DNA of 64,000 bases, from assembly GCF_037975245.1 (NCBI RefSeq), contig NC_092577.1:29703898-29767897 (forward strand), in the 5' to 3' direction. This DNA comes from Apostichopus japonicus. Lineage: Eukaryota; Echinodermata; Holothuroidea; Aspidochirotida; Stichopodidae. A model generated the notes under the pieces. It had not been told where the DNA came from. It did not search any database and saw only the letters and a program-made list of their open reading frames with translations. Below, one piece after another: positions 53,668 to 64,000 of the stretch (position 1 is the stretch's first letter; each line of letters begins with the position of its first letter). Made by a program: the position numbers and the translations under genes.

Positions 53668-54109
53668 ATTAAGAAAAATCTATTGAAATTCGGTTCTTGA
53701 TCTGAAAGAAAAACCGGAAGTTGAAGAAAAAAACAATCCAGGACAAAACTAACAACTTCATATGCGTTGCTATCTCGAAGTTTGTCACACCTCTCTGGAT
53801 TTTCAAAGAATAAAAAAAAAATGGTTTTAGACCACCAAGAGGAGAATACAGAAATATTTCAATAAAGCTTTCAACAAGATTGAGAAGTTTTCTGAGTCAA
53901 GTTGAAGCAAATCGAAAGGGGGAAAAATGGTAACATTTCATTGATTCAATCTAAATATCAAATTGCTGCCGTTACTAACCATTCAACTTAATTAAAATTG
54001 TCGTGCTAATGATAGTAATTCGCCCAAATAACAATCACATGATGAGATTAACAAGCAGACGCAGACAGTGGCGTCAACGTTTAGAGCATCAGTCCTATAC
54101 TCATACTAA

Positions 54110-54458
54110 CAGTGGCGTAGGAAGGTACTTTTGAGTGGGGGGCTGAAGACTGATGGCCGGCCTGGGGTAGGGGTCTAAGGGGAGGGGGTGTCCCCCCTTT
54201 GGAATTTTTTGCATTTCAAGGTAGCCTCAGATGCAATTTGGTGCAATACAGCACACTTCAACACCCACTCCATTTTGTAAACTTAATTTTGTATTTTCAC
54301 CAGGCCTTATAAGATGCAATTTGGTGCTCCAAATGAGATTTTTGTCTCATTTGGAAATGAAAAAGGGGTTTTCTGACTTGCGAAGCGGGGGGGGGGCGGA
54401 ATGATACTTCCGCCCCTCCACATTTTTCACTGGGGGGCCCCCGGTTCCTACGCCCTTG
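54110..54458. mobile_element. hAT-type MITE, 349 bp
   Basis: Ends CAGTGGCGTAGGAAGG and CAAGGGCGTAGGAACC (read inward), with a perfect 8-bp target duplication CATACTAA (54102-54109 and 54459-54466). The interior contains CAAATGAGATTTTTGTCTCATTTG-like pairing and G/C-rich subtermini. No coding capacity. Confidence 0.93.
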
Positions 54459-54744
54459 CATACTAATCTTTACCTCTTTGTATTTTCTCATTTCACAATA
54501 TACTAAAATAGAAGGATTAAAAACAAATAAGTATAAAAATGTTGTCACTGGATGACGTTTAGACACAAAAATGTACTCCAATATACTGTAGATTGCTGTA
54601 CAAACCACATATTAGCAGGGGCGGAGGGGGTGTGGCCATACCGGTCGCTGAAGATGACCCAAATGGGGGAAGGGGTGCACACATCACCCCCCCACACACA
54701 CACACACACCTCCGGCTAGCAATCAAGTTTGTATTTGTATTTAC

Positions 54745-54965
54745 CAGTTTTTTTTTTCTTTTTTTGAGAAGTAACCCAGCGTCTAGCACTGGAGGATCAT
54801 TAATCAAAGTGGCTGGTCTACTTAGTCTATAGCAAACAGACCATTAAGGTCAATTCCTAACAGACGATTAAAGTACTCATTCGAAAGTAACGAATTTTAT
54901 GACAACACGGAAGATACATAAAAAACATTACAAACTTGTCAAGGATTGTGTTGAAAGTCATCCAA
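54745..54965 (+). repeat. Dispersed repeat, second copy of the 18.9-kb family
   Basis: Shares the poly(T) head, the CTACTTAGTCTA motif and the AAACTTGTCAAGGA block with 18895-19080. Confidence 0.6.
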
Positions 54966-55135
54966 GACTGATTGGTAGAGCATATTGAAGTTTTACAGGA
55001 CATGTTTCGGTTGAGTTGCTCTCAGAATGATAGATTATCATAAACATACATGGAAACGTAATCTTTTCATTTTGTAGTGACTCAAGATCTGTTCAAACAC
55101 TAACTGACAGGGATGGAAATATACCTTTCACTCCA

Positions 55136-55203
55136 TCCCGCCCCTCGCCCCTCGCCCCTCGCCCCTCGCCCCTCGCCCCTCGCCCCTCGCCCCTCGCCCC
55201 TTC
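55136..55203 (+). repeat. 7-bp minisatellite CGCCCCT
   Basis: About nine perfect CGCCCCT units. Confidence 0.95.
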
Positions 55204-56966
55204 ACCTTATCCCAAAGTCACCCTCTTCCCCCACCCCCACCCTATCCCTTGGCCAAAACACAAACCTTCGTAAAGTGAAATGTAACCTAATGAATCGGGA
55301 TTGAGTTTTGGTCGTGTTTAACAAATTTACTAAACGACACCATTGACTTCATTAACACCAATAGTTATGATGAAATGATAACGATATTTTTTCATATGTT
55401 TATAGTTTAAACGTTGGGACCGTCCTTGAAATAAAAGCACTGCATGTAACAATGGCCATATTCGGCTTTCCAGCCATGATACCCTATAATACATTACTAT
55501 TCCTCACGACAGGAATTGGACAATAAATTTGCTCCTCTCAAAACGTGCAATTTTTTAGTCACAGCATATAAAAATCGGTGGCTTGACTATAGTTCATTGG
55601 TTTGCAAAATTGGCTGGAATAATCTATAGGTCAAACCCCATCATGCATGATAGCATTTGAATCGTGAGAAGTTTCTGTATTTATCGTTGTTGTAAGTAGA
55701 TATGACGCTTTAGGAATGTTGTACCAACAACCACGTTGGTACTCTCATCAAGACAATTGAGCTGAATATGCCGTAAAATCAACAACACGAAAAAACAACG
55801 AAACATCAAAACAACAACAACAACAATACCAGCACCAACAACGAATTATTTATCCACTGAGGTAAAAATATATTCCTATTTACAAGTTGCATACACAAGA
55901 CATTTTGATTGCAGCCGGAATTATGACAACTAAACACAGCATTCCAATAGGCTTTTTGTTTCATTTTAGTGAAAAATAAACAATCAAAATTGTAATAGCA
56001 ATTTACGTAAACATTTTGAGAATTTTTTTAAAATTTTATCAAGACACCACAGACCACCCACCTATCACACCCGATACACACAGAGAACATAGTTATTACA
56101 GTTAATCTTAAAGTTTTGTACCCAGAGTAAAACCTGGATCGTGGTAGATAAAACTGTTATGTAATACCCCAGATTCCTACTTGTTTGCATTTTCTCCATT
56201 TTCATCAATATGAGATATTATCATGAACTATATGTCTTCGCTAATTCGTGACAGCTACCAACATATCTCATGTATTCTGTATTCATCAAAGCTGTATGCT
56301 ATGACATATTATATGAATATTCAATTCCACACCACCTCTCCCCCTCCCTCGTGTATGTTTTGTTCCTCACACTATTTCTGATCATTGAAACCAAATATTA
56401 TTTATCATCCACCATCTATATTACATAGCCATAAAGACTTTCCTTCATTTGAATTTGAACTTTTCAATATAGCTGAACTTTTATGACAGTCTCAGGCTGA
56501 AAATTCTCTAAAACAAAATTCTATAAGGGACTTCCTCCCGCCCGCCCCTCTCTCCCAACAAATCCAGTTGTTGGGGATTACACATACCATGAGTTCAGAT
56601 TTGTCAGCACAATCCAGTTTTGACTGTGGTACAAAGTTTCTCAGATTGATAGTATATATATAGTTACTGTAATCTCTGTGTGAATCGGCTGCCTTCTTAC
56701 AATGACCCACTTCATCGAGTACAGAAATTGTACTCGACATCAAACCAAGTGACCCATAATCCTATCGACGTAATACGTTCATGAAAAATCCATATATGGC
56801 TATAGGAATAAACGATTGAAGTGTTACATTACTCCTCTGAACTAGCTATTCTTTCCCGTACTCGAGCGCACTTTCCACTCCATAAAAGCCTAAAGGTGGA
56901 ATTATATGTATAGGACTATCGGTATTGGCCTACCTATAAGTATAACCACGGTACCAGTAAGGTCAA

Positions 56967-57206
<240 letters not shown>

Positions 57207-58354
57207 GAAATAACAGAGATAGCACAGGCAGGAGGAGAACATGAGCATTATAACACAAAGAATGAGGTCGGGGGAAAAATAGCAGAAACAATTGGATGGA
57301 CTAAAGCACATGGGAAACGTCTTTGGGGAGGGGGATCTCTTCCCGATTCTCCCCCACCCCCTCCCTCACAAGTTAGAGAGGGTAGGACCAAGAGTTCAAT
57401 CCATTAGAGGATCGTTGGACGAGTAAGGGTTGAAGTTATCTCAGGTGGTTTTTAAAACGTTATAAGAAGTTTGATGGTGTTATGGAAAAAAGAGGGGAAG
57501 GGGCGGGGGGAGCATTTCTTTGTAGTTTTTTGTTCTCGCTGCAGAGACAGTATGGTATAATAACTCGTCTGTGACATAAGGTTATATATATATAGAATGC
57601 ATAGCTGGTGCAGACCGATATCAGTGTTAATATAAAATATGTATTTGTTTGCTTGAGCACTCGTATATGCCAGTACATGGATTTCTACTGTCTTAAGAAA
57701 TGTATATATTATAAATCTTATGTTTTGATGTATTTATGACTGTTTTATGTATGTTATACTGAGATGGAGTGAACTCCAATTCCTTTTATGGCCAATAAAG
57801 ATTCTTATATCTTATATAATACTGGACCTAAAACGACACCATCAGCCAAACCTATCTGTTCAATACATATAGATTTAGACATACATGTACCTATAATTTC
57901 TGCTGCATCAAAATAGAAAAAACTAAAAGAAAGGAGCGGAAAAAATATACATATCTAAAAAAAAAAAACATGTTTGTTTGTCATCCAACTCTAAACCAAG
58001 AAAAAGGTATATTTTATACAATTTTTGGGTTGAATCATCTCCAGGTGATTGTGAAAATTTTCAAAAAAGACAATAGCATTAATATATCATACCGAGGGTA
58101 GTTAACTGTTTAACAACGTCACCGTGACCGGAAAATATCAAGGATTATGATGAGTCAGGTAGGGTTACCTCATAGAAGCTGGAAATATTTTTTTCGTATT
58201 GTGTTTTTTTAAAAGAAATACTGCAAAGTTCCTCTTGAGTTACCTTTTTTTATTTAAAAAATTATATATATTTTTCTCATTGTGTTTACCGTGCTCATTA
58301 ACCTGTCTGTAGTCTGTGCGTGTTTTTGTCTCTTCTGTTACTGTTACTTGCCAT

Positions 58355-58403
58355 TTAGCCTCTGAAGAAGATCCTGCTAGGATCGAAACGTCAGGCCAAC
58401 TTA
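58355..58403 (+). ncRNA. Hammerhead-like PLE family-2 terminus (solo fragment)
   Basis: UUAGCCU and AGGCCAA can form stem I (6 of 7 pairs); core CUGAAGA followed by one extra A; stem II GAUCC/GGAUC; GAAA; stem III reduced to AC-GU with no loop; cleavage-site base C. A monomer could not close such a stem III, so this is a relic or acts only as a dimer. It matches both arms of the 40.8-kb palindrome. Confidence 0.55.
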
Positions 58404-58891
58404 TACTTTTACACATTTTTTTTATTTAATAAGAACTTGGTTTACACTTAAAGTGAACTTAAATCTTAATCTTATACATATAATGACGAAATAGTGGGAT
58501 TCGCTGTTCCTTTATAAGCCTGTGATAAACGTCTAAATATCTTTGTCTTTTACAAATGTCCACACTTTATAATCTCCAAGCGCAAGGGTTAAAAAAAGGC
58601 TTCGTTATTGATTATTAAGTGCATGATAAGTTCACTGTAAGCCCTGTCTGGAGGTTATACATAACACAAATAAACAGCTTGAATATTTTCTCACTATACT
58701 ACAGGTAAAAACGCAGACTATAAACTCACAATTTTCTCTCAAAATAAACAGGTAAATTATACTAAGGTAGAAATTGCATATCTTTTGATGGAAAGTGGTG
58801 CAACAAGCTGATAATAGTAGCCTTATCTTTTGATGACAATAATATGAGGCTCTATAGGTACCATTTGCTATTCAGTTTTCTTCACCTATAC

Positions 58892-59203
58892 CAGGGGTTC
58901 CCTAACTGGGGTGCATGAAACCCCCAGGGGTGCGTGAGTCCATCCCAGGGGGTTCGTGAGACGTTTCTGAAAGTCAAAACTAGAGTACTTTTTGTTGAAC
59001 TAAAATCTGATATATCATATAATTTAGTAATGTACCAAAGTCGTACCTATCGACAAACTCTTTTCGCGTTCCATACGCATATGTTGCCCATGTGATAAAT
59101 AACTGAATTATGAAACAGACACTGCAGGCCACAAGTTGGGGATTCGTGGACAACTCTGACATCCACAGGGGGTTCGTGGGGGGATAAATGTAGTGAAATC
59201 CTG
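58892..59203. mobile_element. hAT-type MITE, 312 bp
   Basis: Left end CAGGGGTTCCCTAACTGGGG is a classic hAT (Charlie-like) terminus; right end reads inward CAGGATTTCAC. Perfect 8-bp target duplication ACCTATAC at 58884-58891 and 59204-59211. GGGGGTTCGTG motifs recur near both ends. Confidence 0.9.
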
Positions 59204-59828
59204 ACCTATACTGTTTAACAACGTGACCGGCAATTATCAATAATTTTAATTAGTCAGCTAAGGTTAACTCATGGAAGGTGGAAATATTTTTAACAAAAAG
59301 TTTGTGTTTTTACAATTATTTTTATGGTATAAAATCATGTATGTTGGAATACCGAAAATTCATTCCTTTTTTTTTGTCGCCCAGGTGTTTGTATGACGAA
59401 AATATTACGGTAAACAATTGACGTCATTTGTTTTCGACTTTCCCTAAAAGAGTCAATTTGGCCGATTTTTGCGGAGTTTATGTTGCTTGATAGGGAGAAA
59501 GTGCAAGGAATTTTTGAAACAAGAAGTCATTAAATGTTTTGTTCGATGTCTTATGTATCAATTTGTGATTTTTCATCTAAATCCCAATCTTTACTTTCTT
59601 GTAACAGACTGCTGAGAAAGGTAATATTTTCGAGAATTTTGAGATTTCTACATACTCAATACACTGCGCAGAATATATACATGTTTGCACTCTTCTGCGC
59701 TTCCCCCGTGACGTCACTGAATCTATTACGTAATAGTACTTTTTTAACCGATTTCTACCTCTTTGGAGACGGAAAATGAACGCGGAGTTGGTTTTTACTT
59801 AACATAGAATTGTTAAGTTTTACATTAT

Positions 59829-60316
59829 CAGGGATGTGCCCAGGATTTCCTGAGTGCCGGTTATATTGATCACCGTCCTGGGGGAGGGGTCTTAGAGGGA
59901 GGGTGTACCCCTCCCCTTTGAGAAATTTTTCGATTTTTGAAGGTGCTCAGATGCCAAATGCTGGCACTTGTGTAGCTTTTTAAGCACATACACTAGTTTT
60001 GCTAACAATTTACATTTTTAATTTTTTTAGGGAAATATATTACGTACCTGCATGGTAAAAGTTATTAGTTTGTTTCAAAGAGATTTTTACAAGGGACCGA
60101 TTGAGAGCCGTAAGTAATGCGTAACTGATGCATTATTAGTCTGTATGATTTTGGCATAGGCTAGGCCCAATTTATGTTGAATATATTGTTAGGAATGTCG
60201 GGATTTTAGATGAAAATAGTGCTAGGCGAGATTCACGATTTTTAAGACAGTGCTGGGCGGTAATTTTTAGTGCTGGGCGGGGCCGCCCAGTGCCGCCCAG
60301 CGTGGGAACATCCCTG
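59829..60316. mobile_element. TIR element, probably hAT-like, 488 bp
   Basis: Ends CAGGGATGTGCCCA and CAGGGATGTTCCCA (read inward) differ at one base. A 6-bp direct repeat CATTAT abuts both ends (59823-59828, 60317-60322), shorter than the 8 bp usual for hAT. The right subterminus repeats CTGGGCGG/CCGCCCAG several times. Confidence 0.78.
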
Positions 60317-60322
60317 CATTAT

Positions 60323-61184
60323 TTAAAGTCAACTCTATGAGTCTCTTGACCTTTAACAAAACGTATATACTGAAGCAGCTATACGTAATGGTCTCTGTGT
60401 TATGGCTGCAGTGAAGTTTTCGAATAATTAGAACAAGTTTAAATTTTACTTATGATAAAAATGCCGGTTAATCAGTCTTAATATCCGACTATCTTCTATT
60501 TTGCCCCCCCCCCCCAACATCGCTTCCTTTCAATGCGAATAACTTTTCGACGCCCAGATACTATTTTAGTTTTAAGGTGGTTTTGTTTTTGAGGGGGTGT
60601 TGTGCATGGGTTGGGGTTGGAGGAGGTGCTCGAAAACAAACTAGCGACAGTTTTTCAAACTGTCGCCTTTTTCGTCATTAGTTAGATTGAAACCAAATAA
60701 TAAATTGCTCCTGTTTTTCAATCTATTAACAAAATGACGTAACATGATGCTTTATTAGTCATAACCTATACTTGGACATTGTATACACAAATAAGACAAG
60801 ATCATAGAAAGTAGTAACCAGACTGTTTCTTGTTGTCTAATTATAAGTTAACTAAACTATATGACAAAGCAAACAACTATAGGATAGACCCCAAAAAAAA
60901 GGACAATGGCAGTACTGTTTATAACAACCCTAGTCATTTGAGAGGTCAAACAAAAAACAAAAAAAACCCCCAAAAAACTAGAGAAAGACCGTTGTGACTA
61001 ATAGTTGAACTCGTGTCGGGTTCTATTGTTACCATTGAACAAGAAAAAAAGCAACGTAAATAGTAGACTATACTGTTATGACACTCACGGTAACGGTTGA
61101 GCGGTTAGCCGATTGGCTTTGAACTATCATTGCCTTTTTCGAATTACTATATACCTTATAGGCCCTATGTCGCTGATTCATGGC
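60323..61184. other. Upstream region of CRH-type gene B
   Basis: One hairpin at 60644; no gene. The last part may hold regulatory sequence for gene B. Confidence 0.45.
60644..60666. repeat. Perfect hairpin, 10-bp arms
   Basis: GCGACAGTTT-TTC-AAACTGTCGC followed by CTTTTT. No flanking direct repeat, so it is not placed with the ultrashort insertions. Confidence 0.65.
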
Positions 61185-61192
61185 TGACGTCA
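61185..61192 (+). promoter_or_regulatory. cAMP response element TGACGTCA upstream of CRH-type gene B
   Basis: A perfect palindromic CRE lies 58 nt before the TATA box and 239 nt before the ATG of gene B. An inverted CCAAT (ATTGG) sits between them at about 61212. Vertebrate CRH genes are CREB-regulated through a CRE, so function here is plausible. The same octamer is common throughout this window, which weakens the argument. Confidence 0.5.
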
Positions 61193-61249
61193 CGGCGCAT
61201 TGAGAATAGTCATTGGCTAACAGGAAATGATACGAACTGTTTTGAAGAA

Positions 61250-61258
61250 TATAAAAAA
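61250..61258 (+). promoter_or_regulatory. TATA box of CRH-type gene B
   Basis: TATAAAAAA about 180 nt before the ATG; transcription would start near 61280 and give a 5' UTR of about 150 nt. Confidence 0.5.
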
Positions 61259-61430
61259 GGATCAACCAAGTTTGAGTCTTGTCATAACTGGTTTTGATTT
61301 TGCCGATCAACTTTTTTTGAGGGTAAATTTTTACCATATAGTAGTAAAATTCCTTGCATTGCGATTTCATCTGCCGTTTTTATTTGACTTAGTTACAAAT
61401 ATTTGGGCACTTTCTCTCCATTTTCTAAAC

Positions 61431-63203
61431 ATGTCTTTCCAACCGAAGTTGTTCTTGGTAGCGGTCGTTTTCCTCGCTCTTCTCGTAGCCTTGACCGAAG
61501 CTTCTCCAGTTAGAGCGAAGAAAGCCGAAGACGTTGCAGTAGAAAGAATAATAAAACGACTTATATCAAGTCCAGAGTTACCACAGACAGCTACCGAAGT
61601 AAGAGAAGGAAAAACAATATCTTCGAACAACATCTTATGTAAGTTACCAATTAATCAACATATCTTTTGAATTAATTCTAGTTTCTGTAAAATATGTAAA
61701 TTAGGTTTCATAAATATTCAAAAGTATCGATGAAATCTATCCAAGTTCTATAAATTGTCTTTGATGGAATAATCGAGGATGAAACATGTTACGACTAATT
61801 TAACCAGCAATTATACGTTCCGTCTCTAGTAGGTCATTGTCAGTTTCGCTTTTTCAACTCTCTGATATTTATGGGGAAACCTCTCCCAACGGAAGTATAT
61901 ATTTTATTTTGTTGTTATATGGTCTTAGATATGTTTTATTTCAAAATTTAAATAAAACTTTAACGTAAAGAGAGAGAGAGAGACAATAAGAAAGAAATAT
62001 AATAATTTTATACTGTATAAGATTGACAAACTATTTGAGGGTGAAATTGAAACCATAGCAACTACAAAAGGTTGTAAAATTGCAAAAGATACAAAAGAGT
62101 GAAAATAATGCATCACAAAACCGTGACGTCACACCTTTTTGCTCCAAGTATTCCCGATAGTATGTGGCTAATGGCTATACCTCTTCAACCATTATCTATC
62201 TGGAAAACGGCACTCTTTAGTTAAGGTAGTAGTTGCGAGGAGCTGTGTCACCACGCGATACTTAAAATTAACAACCCCTTTGGACAGACAAAAGTAGTTA
62301 AGTAACTTCGAAACTATTCTGTGTATAAAAGAACAAAGTAAGCAGACACGAACGAGAGCTAATAAGGCGACGAACCAGTCGAAACTGTCTTCTTCAAATC
62401 ATGGAGGTAAACACAGTCTGTTTTTACCTCCATGTTCAAACAAACGTATGAGGAAGTTTACGCAAGATACAGGAATCGAAACTGTGCAAACCTAACTGCC
62501 CCTCCCCCATCCACCCTAATGCCAACGAGCGATGGTATATATTACGGCCTTGTTTAAATGATAATATAGCTAGCACCTTATATATAGCTTGCCGAATGGT
62601 GACGCAACCATTTGAATATGTTTCGCAATACACGTTATAAACTAAATGTGTATCTATACCTGCGTAGCTGTCCTTACAAAACTGAATGACGTTGAGTGTA
62701 GTACATGCTCCATTCACACACATAACAAAGAAATTGCTACTTAGCGCCGTGAACTTATATATACAGACATATTCTATTTGATAATTTTACGAAAAAAATT
62801 GTAGTATTTATACTGATCTTTTGGCTCCAAAATGTCATATGGTCTAGAGTTCACAAGTCTCAGTGCAGCAATGGCGTAACTTGAAAATTCTAAGGTATTA
62901 TGTTAAGATCATTTCCATAAAGTTTCTTTTTCTTCGTTTTTCCCGTAAAAAAGGAGCCATTTTCTGTTTCAGCCTTCGACACGTCACGGTTTTTTTTTAA
63001 AAGATGTTGTCTTATTGCTTATGTGTCTCTTATCTTTTGTTTCCCTTCTTCTTACAGCTCGACACCGTCGAGGGCGCCCGTACCCAAATGTAGCACTGAT
63101 TAACATAGACTCACTTAGACGTAAATACGAAAGAGAGCAAAAACGAAAAAGAAACAGGGAACGGAACGAAGAAAACCAAAAATACTTTGACACCATCGGT
63201 TGA
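61431..63203 (+). CDS. CRH-like: CRH/DH44-type neuropeptide precursor, gene B (two coding exons)
   Basis: Coding exons are 61431-61638 and 63058-63203, with a phase-1 intron (donor T|GTAAGT, acceptor CCCTTCTTCTTACAG|CT), giving 117 residues. Residues 1-24 are a signal peptide (LFLVAVVFLALLVALTEA|SP). The pro-region holds VERIIKRLISS, matching QRIIRRLLSS in gene A. Exon 2 starts S-RHRR, a cleavage site, then one peptide with NVALINIDSLRRKY, a Lys/Arg/Glu-rich helix and NQKYFDTIG-stop, predicting ...FDTI-NH2. The first coding exon is exactly 208 nt in both genes and the intron phase and cleavage context are the same, so A and B are paralogues from a local duplication. An in-frame open stretch runs upstream to 61227 but begins before the likely transcription start, and the signal peptide starts at 61431. 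No AATAAA is seen downstream, so the 3' end is undefined. The role as a class B GPCR ligand is inferred from the family. Confidence 0.88.
62400..62434. mobile_element. Ultrashort palindromic insertion, copy 6 (35 bp), in the intron of CRH gene B
   Basis: CATGGAGGTAAA...TTTACCTCCATG, 12-bp arms, flanked by TTCAAAT and TTCAAAC (6 of 7 identical). Confidence 0.65.
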
Positions 63204-63329
63204 AATGACGACATCAAAATCTTTTGGATTTATTCGTATGGATTTATTCGTATGGATTTATTCACGAGGGGATCTGGGCCGATATCCCCAGATATCCAAG
63301 CCGATCAGGGACGTCCATCGGATATCAGT

Positions 63330-63395
63330 GAGCGCCTTTGAACAACTTTTGTTGATTTTGGCGCTATATAAATGTCTTCTGATTGATTGATTGAT
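63330..63395 (+). mobile_element. L2-like LINE/SINE 3' tail with (GATT)n
   Basis: AGCGCC...GGCGCTATATAAATGT, a short hairpin followed by GATTGATTGATTGAT. This arrangement is the widespread 3' tail of L2-type LINEs and the SINEs that borrow it. It lies about 130 nt after the gene B stop. Confidence 0.6.
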
Positions 63396-63399
63396 CAGT

Positions 63400-63930
63400 G
63401 ACGTTCATGAGGGCTGCCAGACGTACATTGGGCTCGAATGGCGTTCCCTCAGATATCACTGGGGTGTACATTTAGGATCGATGGAATTCTTGAGAGATCA
63501 AGAACGTGCGTAAGTATCAGAGACGTTCACGAGGAAGCAGGGACGTACGTTAAGATCAATTGAGGTCATTGAAGGATCAAGGACGTGCATAAGAGTTAAG
63601 GGGTTGAAGAGGGATCAGGGACTTGCAAAAGGAGAAGTGGTTTCTCGAGAAATCGGGAAATTTCATAAAGGACCAGATAAGTTGGGATGGGGGTGGGGGG
63701 GGGGGAGTGTCAGACACGTACATCAGAATCAGAAAGGTCAATAAGGGATCAAGATATTACATGAGGATCAAGGAGGTTCTCGCGAAATCAGGAACGTGAA
63801 ATGAGATCAGAGAGGTTCGTGGGGGATCAGAGTCGTACAGTAAGATCAGAAAGGTCAATAAGGGATCAAGGAAGTGCATCAGGATCAACGACGTTGATCA
63901 GAGATCGGGGATGTACCTTAAGTCATAAAT
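63400..63930 (+). repeat. Degenerate minisatellite, unit about 20-28 bp
   Basis: Repeats of a GATCAGGGACGT(G/T)CAT-like unit (GATCAAGGACGTGCAT, GATCAGAAAGGTCAATAAGG and similar), strongly diverged, downstream of CRH gene B and partly also at 63285-63330. Confidence 0.7.
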
Positions 63931-64000
63931 TACACAGTCATCACGGTTAACCGAGGGCGCTCGTTGGATATATTTTTACATAAGAGACTAGCATCAGGCA

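Larger units (their letters stand above)
50260..54101. other. Intergenic between the two CRH-type genes, first part
   Basis: Contains one TA array, one ultrashort palindrome, a short AAGGGTAACCCTTTTTCA-type repeat at 52733-52800, and no recognisable gene. Confidence 0.5.
58106..59312 (+). repeat. Diverged direct repeat pair of about 100 bp
   Basis: CTGTTTAACAACGT...GACCGG and the following ~85 bp at 58106-58205 recur at 59211-59312. The 58892 hAT element sits directly before the second copy. Only the ends of the given interval are the repeat. Confidence 0.7.

Noticed and set aside
61227-61430. N-terminal extension of CRH-type gene B
   Set aside because: Overlaps the TATA box and precedes the likely transcription start; the signal peptide begins at 61431.

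Overview
Animal nuclear DNA: AT-rich, intron-containing, gene-poor and crowded with microsatellites and transposon relics. The two confidently recognised genes encode corticotropin-releasing hormone (CRH/DH44)-type neuropeptide precursors. With the repeat content (PLE, hAT, tRNA-derived repeats, long (TA)n arrays) this suggests a marine deuterostome, most likely an echinoderm and plausibly a sea cucumber; that assignment is an inference. Most long open frames are translations of microsatellites and are not genes.

Layout. 1-10 kb: (TA)n arrays, a ~98-bp tandem repeat, tRNA-derived repeats, a ~1.56-kb hAT-like element and the 3' end of a Penelope-like retroelement (GIY-YIG endonuclease end plus a hammerhead-ribozyme fold). 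10-14 kb: a diverged ~0.64-kb duplication with a third inverted piece, then AAT and TTCG arrays. 15.6-18 kb: a perfect 79-bp inverted repeat built on a Penelope terminus, then a hAT element nested in another hAT element, each with a perfect 8-bp target duplication. 19-33 kb: palindromic minisatellite, hairpins, GGGA array, a 0.5-kb foldback, a 10/60-bp minisatellite, a 1-kb foldback full of GCTACGG motifs, and an ~885-bp TATATC/TCTA array. 33-45 kb: mostly featureless, with TA arrays, a tRNA-like repeat and a second Penelope palindrome. 45-50 kb: a candidate small secreted-peptide gene whose last exon lies in a near-identical 345-bp tandem duplication, followed by CRH-type gene A. 50-61 kb: three short hAT-type elements and Penelope debris. 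61-63.2 kb: CRH-type gene B.

The two CRH-type genes lie 13 kb apart on the same strand. Both have a 208-nt first coding exon (signal peptide plus pro-region), a phase-1 intron, and a last exon encoding one basic, C-terminally amidated peptide; they are evidently tandem paralogues. Gene B has a cyclic-AMP response element and a TATA box upstream.

The most unusual signal is a set of six ultrashort palindromes (12-35 bp) with ends CA(T/G)GGAG...CTCC(A/C)TG. Each sits between direct repeats of about 7 bp, four of them exact, so they look like insertions far smaller than any transposon I know of.
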